Shown piece by piece: positions 53,546-62,699 of a stretch of DNA of 64,000 nucleotides (its first letter is position 1; each line of letters starts with the position of its first letter). Source of the stretch: CG2-30-46-19 sp034414555 (lineage in GTDB: Bacteria; Chloroflexota; Dehalococcoidia; GIF9; AB-539-J10). The notes under the pieces were generated by a model. That model saw nothing but the letters and a program-made list of their open reading frames with translations. It did not search any database and was not told the origin of the DNA. The DNA lies in assembly GCA_034414555.1 (NCBI GenBank), contig DAOUMA010000020.1, positions 100,944 to 164,943 of the forward strand, written 5' to 3'. The translations under genes were made by a program, and so were the position numbers.

Positions 53546-56500
53546 GCTTTGCTGACATCCAGAAACGGGCAATAGCTGAATGGGAAACGCTGCAACACAG
53601 CAATATACCTCGTATTCTGGTAGGCGCTGCTACCTGTGGTAGAGCTGCTGGTGCCGAGGCAGTGCTTGCTGCGATTGATAGGGAGCTGAAGCAGCGAAAT
53701 ATTGATGCTATTGTTGTTCAGGTGGGCTGTATTGGACTGTGCTATGCCGAGCCCTTAGTGGATATAATCAAGCCAGGGCGTCCTCGTATTTGCTATGGGA
53801 ATGTTACCCCCGAAATTATGGCGCAGCTGATTGAAGACTACCTGGTCAAAGACAATCCCCGTCCTGATCTGGCTTTGGGCACTATTGGGGATGGTGTTGT
53901 AGCTGGTATTCCCAATCTCTTCGAGCTACCTGTGCTTAAATCTCAGGTACGCATAATTCTGCGCCACTGTGGCTTTATAGACCCCACAAATATTGACCAT
54001 TATATTGCTTGTGGTGGCTACGGTGGCTTGATTAAAGCACTGGGGATGAAGCCGGAGGAGATTATTGAAGAGATTAAGAGGTCTGGTTTGCGTGGCAGGG
54101 GAGGGGCTGGCTTCCCCACCGGACAAAAATGGGACTTTTGCCGTAAATCACCTGGCAAGGAAAAATATATTATTTGCAATGCAGATGAAGGTGACCCCGG
54201 GGCCTTCATGAACCGCTCTCTTCTTGAGGGTGACCCTCATTCAGTGTTAGAAGGGATGCTTGTCGGTGCTTATGCTATTGGAGCTAAGGAAGGTTACATC
54301 TATTGCCGAGCAGAATATCCCCTCGCCCTGGAACGGCTCAGGATTGCTTTAAAGCAACTGGAGGAATATCAACTCATTGGAGACAATATTTTAGGCTCCG
54401 ATTTTAGTTTCCATCTCAAGATAAAGGAGGGAGCAGGAGCATTTGTCTGTGGGGAGGAGACAGCGCTGATGGCTTCTATCGAAGGCAAGAGAGGGATGCC
54501 TCGCTCCCGTCCTCCTTTCCCGGCTGTCTCCGGATTATGGGGCAAGCCTACTAACATCAATAATGTAGAGACCTGGGCAAGTGTCGCCGCTATAATGCAA
54601 CAGGGAGCTACTTGGTATGCTGGCTATGGTACGGAGGGAAGCAAAGGGACAAAAACCTTTTCGTTGGTCGGCAAGGTAGAGCGCACTGGACTCATCGAAG
54701 TTCCCTTCGGCATTACTATGCGCCAGATTATCTACGAAATCGGCGGTGGCATCTTAAAAGGGAAACGCTTCAAGGGGGCACAAACTGGTGGACCTTCGGG
54801 AGGTTGTTTGCCGCCAGATTTTCTTGATACCCCGGTAGACTATGATTCTTTGACTTCAGCTGGCTCTATTATGGGTTCTGGCGGCATGATAGTAATGGAT
54901 GAAGACACCTGCATGGTTGACATAGCACGATTCTTCCTATCTTTTGTGCAGCTTGAGTCCTGCGGTAAATGCATACCATGTCGTTGGGGCACAAAACAAA
55001 TGCTAGATATACTTGAGGATATAGCCAATGGAAGAGGCAGACCTGGGGATATTGAGTTGCTTCAGGAATTAGCGGAATCGATTAAAGATGGTTCTTTGTG
55101 TGGTTTGGGACAAACTGCCCCCAATCCTGTGCTTACTTCAATTCGCTACTTTCGTGCTGAGTATGAAGAACATATCAAAAGGCATCATTGTTCTGCCGCA
55201 GTTTGCAAAGGCCTGGTCAAGGCGCCGTGTAGCCATACTTGTCCTGCTGGTGTAGATGCTCCTCGCTATCTTCGCTTTATTGGCCTGGGGCAGTTTGACC
55301 AGGCACTGGCTGTGATCCGGGAGAGGATACCCTTCCCTTCGGTCTGTGGACGTGTTTGCCCTCATCCTTGCGAAGCCAAGTGTCGGCGAGGACAGGTTGA
55401 TGAGGCTATTGCCATAAGGGCACTCAAGCGCTTTGCCGCAGAAAGGGGAAACGGAGTCTGGAAAATAAAGGCGAAGGTAGCTCCAAGCACAGGTAAGAGT
55501 GTTGCTATCATTGGCGCTGGACCGGCCGGGCTTACCTCGGCTTATTACTTAGCCAGGCGAGGCCATGCTGTTACTGTGTTTGAGGCGCTTCCTGAGCCGG
55601 GGGGCATGATGAGGTATGGCATTCCCGAATATCGCTTGCCCAGAGAAGTGCTAGCCCAGGAGATTGAGGAGATAAGAGGCGTTGGAGTAGATATAAGGGT
55701 AAATACCAGGATCAGCTCTGTAGATGAGCTTTTTGAACAGGGTTATCATGCCATTTTCCTTGCTATTGGCGCTCACCAGGGCACTAAATTAAGGATTGAA
55801 GGAGAAGACAGCCCTGAGGTTATGGAGGGCGTGTCTTTTCTCAGAGAGATAAATATGGGGAATGAAGTCAGGGTAGGGGATAGGATAGCTGTCATTGGCG
55901 GAGGGAATGTCGCCATAGATGCTTCCCGCAGCGCACTTCGACTCGGTGCTAAAGAGGCAACAATTATCTATCGCCGCACCCGAGATGAGATGCCAGCAAG
56001 CGAAGAGGAGATAGAGGAGGCGTTGCTCGAAGGGGTAAAGATAGAGTTCCTGGCTGCTCCAATTAGAATAGAGAGAAAGAATGGTGCGGTGGAGCTTATA
56101 TGCAGCCGCATGGAGCTTGGAGCGGTAGACGAAAGCGGCAGAAGGCGCCCCGTGCCAATTAAAGGTGGTGAATTTAGTTTGACTTTTGACACCCTGATTG
56201 CCGCTATTGGGCAGATGCCAGAGGTTCCCGAGAAATTTGGACTTCCCTTGGGAAGGGGAAATACTATCCAGGTTGACGCTGATACTCTGTCTACAAATAG
56301 AGAAGGTGTTTTTGCTGGTGGTGATGTTGTGACGGGACCTGCCACAGTCATTGAGGCTATCGCTGCTGGGAGGCAGGCAGCGATTTCTATAGACAAATAT
56401 CTAGGCGGTAACGGCGCAATAGATGAAATACTGGCGTCGCCTGAGGAAGTAGAGATATTGCCTGAGATCGAGGAAGGGGAAAAGCACCGCATTTCCATAC

Positions 56501-56619
56501 CTACCTTGACTGTAAGCAAGCGGCTTGGCAGCTTTGCTGAAGTGGAGCTTGGTCTTGGAGAAGAAATGGCGATTGAGGAAGCCAAGCGGTGCTTGAGATG
56601 TGACCTGGAGGAAGACTAG
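53542..56619 (+). CDS. NuoF-GltD fusion: NADH-binding subunit joined to glutamate-synthase-like flavoprotein
   Basis: A 1025-residue protein. Residues ~1-110: thioredoxin-like [2Fe-2S] domain (TCGRAAG, VGCIGLCYAEP). Residues ~150-540: NuoF with FMN/NADH loop GRGGAGFPTGQKW and [4Fe-4S] motif SCGKCIPC. Residues ~555-640: Fer4 domain with CSHTCPAGVD, CGRVCPHPCEAKC. Residues ~650-1025: GltD/NfnB-type FAD domain with IIGAGPAGLTSAY and a second VIGGGNVAIDASRS. The two-flavin layout is suggestive of electron bifurcation or of NAD(P) exchange with formate oxidation. Confidence 0.9.
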   Translation: MSFADIQKRAIAEWETLQHSNIPRILVGAATCGRAAGAEAVLAAIDRELKQRNIDAIVVQVGCIGLCYAEPLVDIIKPGRPRICYGNVTPEIMAQLIEDYLVKDNPRPDLALGTIGDGVVAGIPNLFELPVLKSQVRIILRHCGFIDPTNIDHYIACGGYGGLIKALGMKPEEIIEEIKRSGLRGRGGAGFPTGQKWDFCRKSPGKEKYIICNADEGDPGAFMNRSLLEGDPHSVLEGMLVGAYAIGAKEGYIYCRAEYPLALERLRIALKQLEEYQLIGDNILGSDFSFHLKIKEGAGAFVCGEETALMASIEGKRGMPRSRPPFPAVSGLWGKPTNINNVETWASVAAIMQQGATWYAGYGTEGSKGTKTFSLVGKVERTGLIEVPFGITMRQIIYEIGGGILKGKRFKGAQTGGPSGGCLPPDFLDTPVDYDSLTSAGSIMGSGGMIVMDEDTCMVDIARFFLSFVQLESCGKCIPCRWGTKQMLDILEDIANGRGRPGDIELLQELAESIKDGSLCGLGQTAPNPVLTSIRYFRAEYEEHIKRHHCSAAVCKGLVKAPCSHTCPAGVDAPRYLRFIGLGQFDQALAVIRERIPFPSVCGRVCPHPCEAKCRRGQVDEAIAIRALKRFAAERGNGVWKIKAKVAPSTGKSVAIIGAGPAGLTSAYYLARRGHAVTVFEALPEPGGMMRYGIPEYRLPREVLAQEIEEIRGVGVDIRVNTRISSVDELFEQGYHAIFLAIGAHQGTKLRIEGEDSPEVMEGVSFLREINMGNEVRVGDRIAVIGGGNVAIDASRSALRLGAKEATIIYRRTRDEMPASEEEIEEALLEGVKIEFLAAPIRIERKNGAVELICSRMELGAVDESGRRRPVPIKGGEFSLTFDTLIAAIGQMPEVPEKFGLPLGRGNTIQVDADTLSTNREGVFAGGDVVTGPATVIEAIAAGRQAAISIDKYLGGNGAIDEILASPEEVEILPEIEEGEKHRISIPTLTVSKRLGSFAEVELGLGEEMAIEEAKRCLRCDLEED

Positions 56620-56635
56620 TAAAGAGGGGGCAACA

Positions 56636-59395
56636 ATGACTGCAGTCGCCTCAAATGAAACAAAAGAAACGAAAATGGATACCATCAGGCTGACCATTAA
56701 TGGCCGCCAAGTCGTAACGGGAAAAGGCGCCACTGTGCTTGAAGCAGCACTAGAAGCTGGCATCTATATTCCTACATTGTGTTACGACCCTGACCTCAAG
56801 CCATATGGAGGGTGTCGCCTCTGCGTGGTTGAAATAGAAAGAATGCGGGGCTTGGTTAGCTCATGTACTACGCCAGCAATTGATGGTATGGTGGTGCACA
56901 CCGATACAACAAGGGTAAATCAATCACGCCGAATCACTATGGAGCTTATCAGCACCAATCATCACGGCGATTGTCTTGCCTGTGCCAAAAACCAGGACTG
57001 TGAGCTACTTAAAATTGCTCGGTATTTGGGCATGGAACAGGAGCATATTGACCGGTTGCGAAAAAGTGTTCAATTACTTCCTGTGGATGCAAGCCATCCG
57101 GCATTTATTCGTGACTTGAATAAGTGTATTCTTTGCGCCAAATGTGTGCGGGCTTGTCACGAAATAGTTTGCCATGATGCTATTGATATAGCCTTTCGAG
57201 GCAATTCGGCAAAGATAGCTACATTTGGTGATAAACCAATTGTCGAGTCTGTCTGCAAATCTTGTGGAGAGTGTGTGGCGCGATGTCCTACAGGAGCACT
57301 GGTGCCCAAATGGGAAAAGTTGCCCACCACAGAGGTTAAAACCATTTGTCCTTATTGTGGAGTCGGGTGCTCCCTCTACCTGGGTGTACGGGACAACAAG
57401 GTTGTTTCGGTGCGCGGTGACCCCGAGGGTTCAGCTAACAAGGGCAGCTTGTGTGTTAAAGGGCGCTGGGGATACGATTTTCTCAGCCATTCTGAGAGAT
57501 TGACGAAGCCACTTATTCGCATACCTGGCATGGCACGAGGAGTAGGTCAAGATGGAAAGGTGCACGAGATTTTCCGTGAAGCTACCTGGGATGAAGCGCT
57601 GGGACTGGCAGCAAAAAAGCTCCTTGAACTGAAGCAAAATTATGGACCAGATAGTATCGCTGGCCTGAGCTCAGCTAAGTGCACTAACGAAGATAACTAT
57701 GTGATGCAAAAATTCGTCCGAGCTGTGCTGGGTACTAATAACATTGATCATTGTGCCCGACTATGCCATGCCTCGACTGTAGTCGGGGGTATCGCTGCTT
57801 TTGGTCAAGGAGCAATGAGCAATTCCTATTCCGATTTTGAGAAAACTAAGCTTTTCTTTGTTATCGGCTCTAACACCACCGAATGTCACCCTATTATTGG
57901 CTCAATTATTAAGAGAAGGGTCAGGTCCGGTGATGCTAAACTCATCGTAGCTGAGCCGCGCGCTATTGAACTTAGCGATTCTGCCGTTGTCAGGCTCCCC
58001 CATAAGCCAGGAACAGATGTTGCCCTTATCAATGGGCTGATGCACGTAATTATTAGAGATGGCCTTGAGGATAAGGAATTTATCCGAGAGCGCACTGAAG
58101 GTTTTGATGAACTACGCCAACTTGTGGAGAGGTATACGCCTGAAGCAGTGGAGGCTATAACAGGGGTCCGCCGGGCTGATATAGAGGCGGCCGCTCGCCT
58201 CTTTGCAGAGGTAAAGAGCGCCTGCATACTCTATGGAATGGGGATAACCCAGCATACCACAGGCACAGATAATGTGAAAAGCGTAGCAAACCTGCTACTA
58301 CTGACCGGCAATATGGGCAGGGAGGGCACGGGATTCAGTCCACTTAGGGGGCAGAACAATGTCCAGGGTGCCTGTGATATGGGGGCACTTCCTAATGTCT
58401 ATCCCGGCTATCAAGCGGTAGCTGATCCAGCTATTAGAGAGAAGTTCGAAACTGCTTGGGGTTGCAAATTGAGTGACCATCCTGGGGTGACGGTTACCGA
58501 GATAGCTAATGCTGTACTCCAGGGAGATATTAAAGGGCTCTATGTTATGGGTGAGAATCCGCTATTAAGCGAGCCCAATCTGGAGCATTTCCGGCAGGCA
58601 CTGGAGAAAGTTGAACTCCTTATAGTCCAGGACATCTTTGTTTCCGATACTGCCTGGATGGCTGACATTGTGTTTCCTGCTGCTGCCTTTGCAGAGAAGG
58701 ATGGCACTTTCACCAATACTGAGAGGCGAATTCAAAGAATAAGGCAGGCAGTCCTGCCACCCGGCAAGGCGAAGCCCGACTGGGAGATAATATCTGCTCT
58801 GGTAGGGAAGATTGGAAAACCGTTTGGCTACCAGACTGCCAGCCAAATCATGGAAGAGATTGCTTCCCTTACTCCTATCTATGGTGGTATCCGCTTCGAC
58901 CGACTCGACCACGGTGGTTTACAATGGCCCTGCCCGGATACCTCACATCCCGGAACCAGCTTTCTTTACCAAGATGGCTTTGCCCGGGGACGGGGCAGGT
59001 TTCATGCTGTGGATTATTTCCCACCAGCGGAATCAATATCCAAAAAGTACCCGCTTGTTCTCACTACCGGGCGGATACTAGAACATTGGCACAGTGGCAC
59101 AATGAGTCGCCGTGCTAACGTGCTTAACGAGCTTTATCCTAATGGTGTAGTTGAAATGAGTCCTAGCGATGCCGCGAAGCTCAAGCTTACTGAGGGCGAT
59201 TTGGTAGTAGTTACCTCGAAAAGAGGCCGGCTGGAGGCACCAGTTCATGTTACGGAAAAGTCACCTCCTGGCGTTATCTTTATGTCCTTCCATTGGCGTG
59301 AGGCAGCAGCCAATATCCTCACTAATGATGCTCTTGACCCATTAGCTAAGATTCCTGAGTATAAGGTCTGCGCGGTAAGATTAGAAAAAGGATAG
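56636..59395 (+). CDS. fdhA: Formate dehydrogenase alpha subunit, NuoG-like N terminus
   Basis: About 919 residues from ATG 56636 with AGAGGGGG before it. The N-terminal NuoG-like part has a [2Fe-2S] site (LCYDPDLKPYGGCRLC), a His-Cys cluster (HHGDCLACAKNQDC), and two ferredoxin clusters (CILCAKCVRACH, CKSCGECVARCP). The molybdo/tungsto part opens with CPYCGVGC. The metal ligand is Cys in CARLCHAS, not selenocysteine. It oxidises formate and passes electrons to the NuoE/NuoF-like neighbours. The gene 51828-52706 is a partial copy. Confidence 0.93.
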   Translation: MTAVASNETKETKMDTIRLTINGRQVVTGKGATVLEAALEAGIYIPTLCYDPDLKPYGGCRLCVVEIERMRGLVSSCTTPAIDGMVVHTDTTRVNQSRRITMELISTNHHGDCLACAKNQDCELLKIARYLGMEQEHIDRLRKSVQLLPVDASHPAFIRDLNKCILCAKCVRACHEIVCHDAIDIAFRGNSAKIATFGDKPIVESVCKSCGECVARCPTGALVPKWEKLPTTEVKTICPYCGVGCSLYLGVRDNKVVSVRGDPEGSANKGSLCVKGRWGYDFLSHSERLTKPLIRIPGMARGVGQDGKVHEIFREATWDEALGLAAKKLLELKQNYGPDSIAGLSSAKCTNEDNYVMQKFVRAVLGTNNIDHCARLCHASTVVGGIAAFGQGAMSNSYSDFEKTKLFFVIGSNTTECHPIIGSIIKRRVRSGDAKLIVAEPRAIELSDSAVVRLPHKPGTDVALINGLMHVIIRDGLEDKEFIRERTEGFDELRQLVERYTPEAVEAITGVRRADIEAAARLFAEVKSACILYGMGITQHTTGTDNVKSVANLLLLTGNMGREGTGFSPLRGQNNVQGACDMGALPNVYPGYQAVADPAIREKFETAWGCKLSDHPGVTVTEIANAVLQGDIKGLYVMGENPLLSEPNLEHFRQALEKVELLIVQDIFVSDTAWMADIVFPAAAFAEKDGTFTNTERRIQRIRQAVLPPGKAKPDWEIISALVGKIGKPFGYQTASQIMEEIASLTPIYGGIRFDRLDHGGLQWPCPDTSHPGTSFLYQDGFARGRGRFHAVDYFPPAESISKKYPLVLTTGRILEHWHSGTMSRRANVLNELYPNGVVEMSPSDAAKLKLTEGDLVVVTSKRGRLEAPVHVTEKSPPGVIFMSFHWREAAANILTNDALDPLAKIPEYKVCAVRLEKG

Positions 59396-59400
59396 AGGAT

Positions 59401-60424
59401 ATGAAGATACTCAGTAAATCAAACCTGGTCCCCTTTTTGGAGGGACTGGGGCCGGAATTTGAAGTCAACGCACCCTTATACGAAGGACAGGATGTGCTCT
59501 TTGGTGACTTAGACTCATCGAAACTAGCCGCCGATTTCATCGGCAAACCACGATTATCCCCGCAGGAATATTTCTTTCCTCAACGAGAGAGGCTATTTAC
59601 CTTTAAGAATAATGGGGGCGTAGAAATTGAAGCTCACCTAAACGAAACGAAACGAGTAATCTGGGGTATTAGGCCCTGCGACCTATACGGGCTTAAGTTT
59701 CTGGACATGGTTTACTTCTCAGATTATGTTGACCCTTACTATCAGGCACGGAGGTCTAATACTATCCTCCTGGGGCTTAATTGCAATAAGGCTGAAGAAT
59801 CTTGCTTCTGTAGCTCCATGGGAACAGGACCATTTGCCAGGGAAGCATGTGACCTCCTCTTTACTGACCTGGGAGATATCTTTCTGGTAGAGATGGGAAG
59901 CAAGGCGGGGAAAAAGCTAATAGAAAAACAAGCTAATCTTTTCGCCAATGCCACAAGCAAGGATGAAGGACAAGCTGGAATACTGGAAGAAAAAAGTAAG
60001 AAGACCTTTAAGACATCCATGAATTGGAAAAAGTAGAAGCCAAAATAGCTGGCGCTTCCAGCAATCCAGTCTGGGCTGAAGAAGCGGCTAAATGTATTCT
60101 CTGTGGTGGGTGTAATTGGGTCTGTCCCACTTGCTACTGTTTCAATATTGAGGATGTAACATCAGGTGATAAGACCCAAAGGGTAAGATACTGGGATAGC
60201 TGTCAGCTTGGTGGTTTTACTCAAATGGTTGCTATGAATAGTCGGGCTACTCAGGCAGAGAGGTTACGCCAGAGAATTTACCAAAAGTTCTCCTATAATC
60301 CTGATAAATATGGTGGGGAAATAGGATGCACTGGCGTGGAAGGTGCACTGATGTTTGCCCGGCTGGGATTAATACAGCTTATATTCTCAGGAGGGCACCG
60401 GTTCTATTTGATAGCGTTAGTAGC
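59401..60424 (+). pseudogene. HydB-like Fe-S subunit, broken by two frameshifts
   Basis: The first frame (59401-60036) is the N-terminal part of a sulfhydrogenase beta/HydB-like Fe-S protein (VIWGIRPCDLYGLKFLDMVY, FCSSMGTGP). About 60024 the frame changes to EEAAKCILCGGCNWVCPTCYCF. At 60335-60336 one T seems deleted: GCTG is followed by VEGA instead of the expected CGRC, and the correct GRCTDVCPAGINTAYIL is in the next frame. The end runs into the convergent transglutaminase-like gene. Product would have linked the dehydrogenase to another carrier. Confidence 0.8.
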
Positions 60425-61249
60425 TCAGCGCCGCCTTCGGAATCGGAACAGGGAAAGAAGCCACATCATTGCCAGCACGCCGAAGAACGGCGATATGTTG
60501 ATTCCCGGGCTCCCTTCACTCGGGGTTATAACGGTGGGAGATTTACCAGTTGGCTCCATTTTGGTTACCGCCACATCTTTAACTTCATAGACCATTAGTT
60601 CCGCACCGATGAATTTCTCTGGCATCCAGCCTAATGGGTTGTTGCTGCCAGTAGCCTCAGCCCAGACCCAGCCTGATTCACCGTCAATGGATAAAAATTG
60701 ATTGGCCCTGTTATATTCGGGTAGGTATACCAGCATTGCGGCATGATCCGGTGCCAGTACTATCGCCGAGCGAAGTCCTGCCCCTTTATACATTGCAGCA
60801 AGCAGTATGGCATAATCCTCACAGTCACCATAGCCAATTCCTTCGTCGCCAATGAAGGTTGCTAATTCGTCGGCATTCTGGGCGAATTCTTTATACCCGA
60901 ACTGGTCTTCATCGGGTGTATATCTGACCTTATCGCGGGCGAAGGCGAAGATTTTCTCTGCCCTCTGATTGGAATCAGGGTAATCTTGGGCAAATTGCTG
61001 ACCAAGCTGGTAAGCCTTATCGACGTTTTCCCCCAGGCTTTCACCAAGGATGACGGGGCAGAATTCTGCTTCCGAGATCTGGAAGAAGCCATCTTCGCCG
61101 GCAGCATTGGTGCGGCATATACTCCAGTCATCATAAACTTCGCCATTTTGTTTATAAAAGTTTGTTGAAGACGTAGCAATGGCGGTAGCTGGCATCACCA
61201 CCATAAGGATTGCGATAGATAACAAAATAGGTCTCAGATATTTTGGCAT
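60425..61249 (-). CDS. Secreted transglutaminase-like protein with PGF-CTERM-like tail
   Basis: A 274-residue protein. N-terminal signal peptide (KYLRPILLSIAILMVVMP). Central transglutaminase-like fold with GYGDCEDYAILLAAMY (catalytic Cys), DHAAML (His) and LSIDGESGWVWAEAT (Asp). The C terminus has SPGINISPFFGVLAMMWLLSLFRFRRRR-type order: Pro-Gly, hydrophobic helix, Arg cluster, as in archaeal PGF-CTERM sorting signals. Probably an exported cysteine protease or bacterial transglutaminase domain of unknown substrate. Confidence 0.78.
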   Translation of the reverse strand: MPKYLRPILLSIAILMVVMPATAIATSSTNFYKQNGEVYDDWSICRTNAAGEDGFFQISEAEFCPVILGESLGENVDKAYQLGQQFAQDYPDSNQRAEKIFAFARDKVRYTPDEDQFGYKEFAQNADELATFIGDEGIGYGDCEDYAILLAAMYKGAGLRSAIVLAPDHAAMLVYLPEYNRANQFLSIDGESGWVWAEATGSNNPLGWMPEKFIGAELMVYEVKDVAVTKMEPTGKSPTVITPSEGSPGINISPFFGVLAMMWLLSLFRFRRRR

Positions 61250-61255
61250 GGCAAC

Positions 61256-61741
61256 TTATAATGGCATTATCAAGGCGCCATGGATTATTAAACCTAGAAA
61301 AACCAGATAGCCGAAAACGTAGATTCCCACAGCAACCGGGTTCTGCTCAATGCTCCCGAAAGGTATTTTTGGGGTCAGTTTGTCCAGGATGCGGAGTAAA
61401 GCCACTCCGAGAAGGAGGCTCACAAGAAAGCTAATGGCTATTAGCCCTAATCTTCTGGGGTCGATTAAAGTCGCCAGAACCCCGGCACCGACCATGACCG
61501 GACCAGTCACCGTTCCGTGGATAACCAGCCCTATTAGTATAATGAAGCCGGCGATAAACAGGCCTACTGAAACAGGATTTTCTCCTATTTTCTCTCGTTC
61601 GTGGATATGAGGGGTGAGGGCATCCAGCACTCTGATTCCGAGCCAGGCCAGGAGGGCACAGATGAACGCCAGGATTATTGTCCGGGCTACCCAGAGCAAT
61701 ACTACTATATAGAAGGCGCTGCTGGTTCCCATTCCAATCAT
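61256..61741 (-). CDS. DUF350-like membrane protein, duplicated
   Basis: A 161-residue integral membrane protein. Two copies of a DUF350-type unit are visible: LDALTPHIHEREKIGENPVSVGLFIAGFIIL and LDKLTPKIPFGSIEQNPVAVGIYVFGYLVFL-like halves (motif LDxLTP...xNPVxVGIxxxG). About four membrane segments. Function is unknown. It is 6 bases from the transglutaminase-like gene and probably co-transcribed with it. Confidence 0.7.
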   Translation of the reverse strand: MIGMGTSSAFYIVVLLWVARTIILAFICALLAWLGIRVLDALTPHIHEREKIGENPVSVGLFIAGFIILIGLVIHGTVTGPVMVGAGVLATLIDPRRLGLIAISFLVSLLLGVALLRILDKLTPKIPFGSIEQNPVAVGIYVFGYLVFLGLIIHGALIMPL

Positions 61742-61789
61742 AGCAACATTATAACTTATATGAAGAAAAGTTATGTTTGTCAGCCAGCA

Positions 61790-62431
61790 TTACAATTCAA
61801 ATATTTGCTGTTCCAACTGTACAACTTCTTGGGGAAGATTCTTTGGTTCGCCGAGGAGCGAAGACAATATGAATATTTTTGCTGCTCTTTCAACCAATTC
61901 AGCGTTCACAAACGCACTTTCCAGGTTTTTTCCACAACATAAAGCGCCGTGATTTGTCAGAAGGACTGCATTCTTCTTTCCCAGGGCTCTCACTGCATTT
62001 TCGGCCAATTCTTTGCTGCCGGGCATGCCGTACTCTGCAACTTCTATTTCACCACCGAGCATAAGCACAATATCATCTAGGAAAGGGGGAATTGTTTTTC
62101 CCAATGATGCAATTGCGCTGGCATACACAGAATGGGTATGAACTAGCGCCCCGACATCTGGTCTGGTTTCATAAACCCCGATATGCATACCAGTTTCAAC
62201 GGATGGACTGCGGTCTCCCTCAAGGACATTCTTTTTGAAATCCACCACTACGATGTCATTAACACCGATTTTGTCATATTTTATTTGGCTCGGAGTAATT
62301 ACAATCTTGTCTTCACCGGGAATTCTAATACTGATATTCCCCGATGCGCCGATTACGAGGCCTTTATGCAGCATTCTCTTACCGGCTTCCACTACTTCCA
62401 TTTTCAATTTATTAACTTCTTTTTCATTCAT
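61790..62431 (-). CDS. Class II aldolase (fuculose-phosphate type)
   Basis: A 213-residue zinc aldolase/adducin-family protein. The metal-binding ALVHTHSVYASAIA (two His) and LLTNHGALCCG are visible, as is the N-terminal KGLVIGASGNISIRI phosphate loop. It cleaves sugar phosphates such as L-fuculose-1-phosphate, or ribulose-type substrates; not certain. GAGGTG precedes the ATG. Confidence 0.85.
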   Translation of the reverse strand: MNEKEVNKLKMEVVEAGKRMLHKGLVIGASGNISIRIPGEDKIVITPSQIKYDKIGVNDIVVVDFKKNVLEGDRSPSVETGMHIGVYETRPDVGALVHTHSVYASAIASLGKTIPPFLDDIVLMLGGEIEVAEYGMPGSKELAENAVRALGKKNAVLLTNHGALCCGKNLESAFVNAELVERAAKIFILSSLLGEPKNLPQEVVQLEQQIFEL

Positions 62432-62522
62432 GTTTTCACCTCTTTTATATCAAGAAGGCTGTTTAATTTTGATTTCGCGTTCGTTTTTAGGCATATTAGA
62501 GATGTTTCACCCCAAAATTTCT

Positions 62523-62572
62523 GTAGTTGCCTGATTCATCAGGCGCATTTGCCCAATAAATTGGGCAACTAC
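62523..62572. repeat. Cloverleaf-type repeat
   Basis: An outer stem, GTAGTTGCC (62523-62531) with GGCAACTAC (62564-62572), encloses CCTGAT-TC-ATCAGG and TTGCCCAAT-AA-ATTGGGCAA. The arms can also pair with each other. This is the layout of REP/BIME-type elements. It lies in a 268-base gap without a gene before the enoyl-CoA hydratase gene. Confidence 0.6.
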
Positions 62573-62699
62573 ATTTTTAAACACCCTCACTAAGAGCATC
62601 GGCCGATATTTGCAGCCACAATTTACCTTTAACCAGACCATCGTTTCCATATTAGTCTCTGTACTTTCTATCTTGGATTGGTGAAATCACGCCAGGCAG

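Noticed and set aside
57761..57763. Selenocysteine in formate dehydrogenase
   Set aside because: The metal-ligand position in CARLCHAS is a normal Cys codon (TGC), and no in-frame TGA is present.
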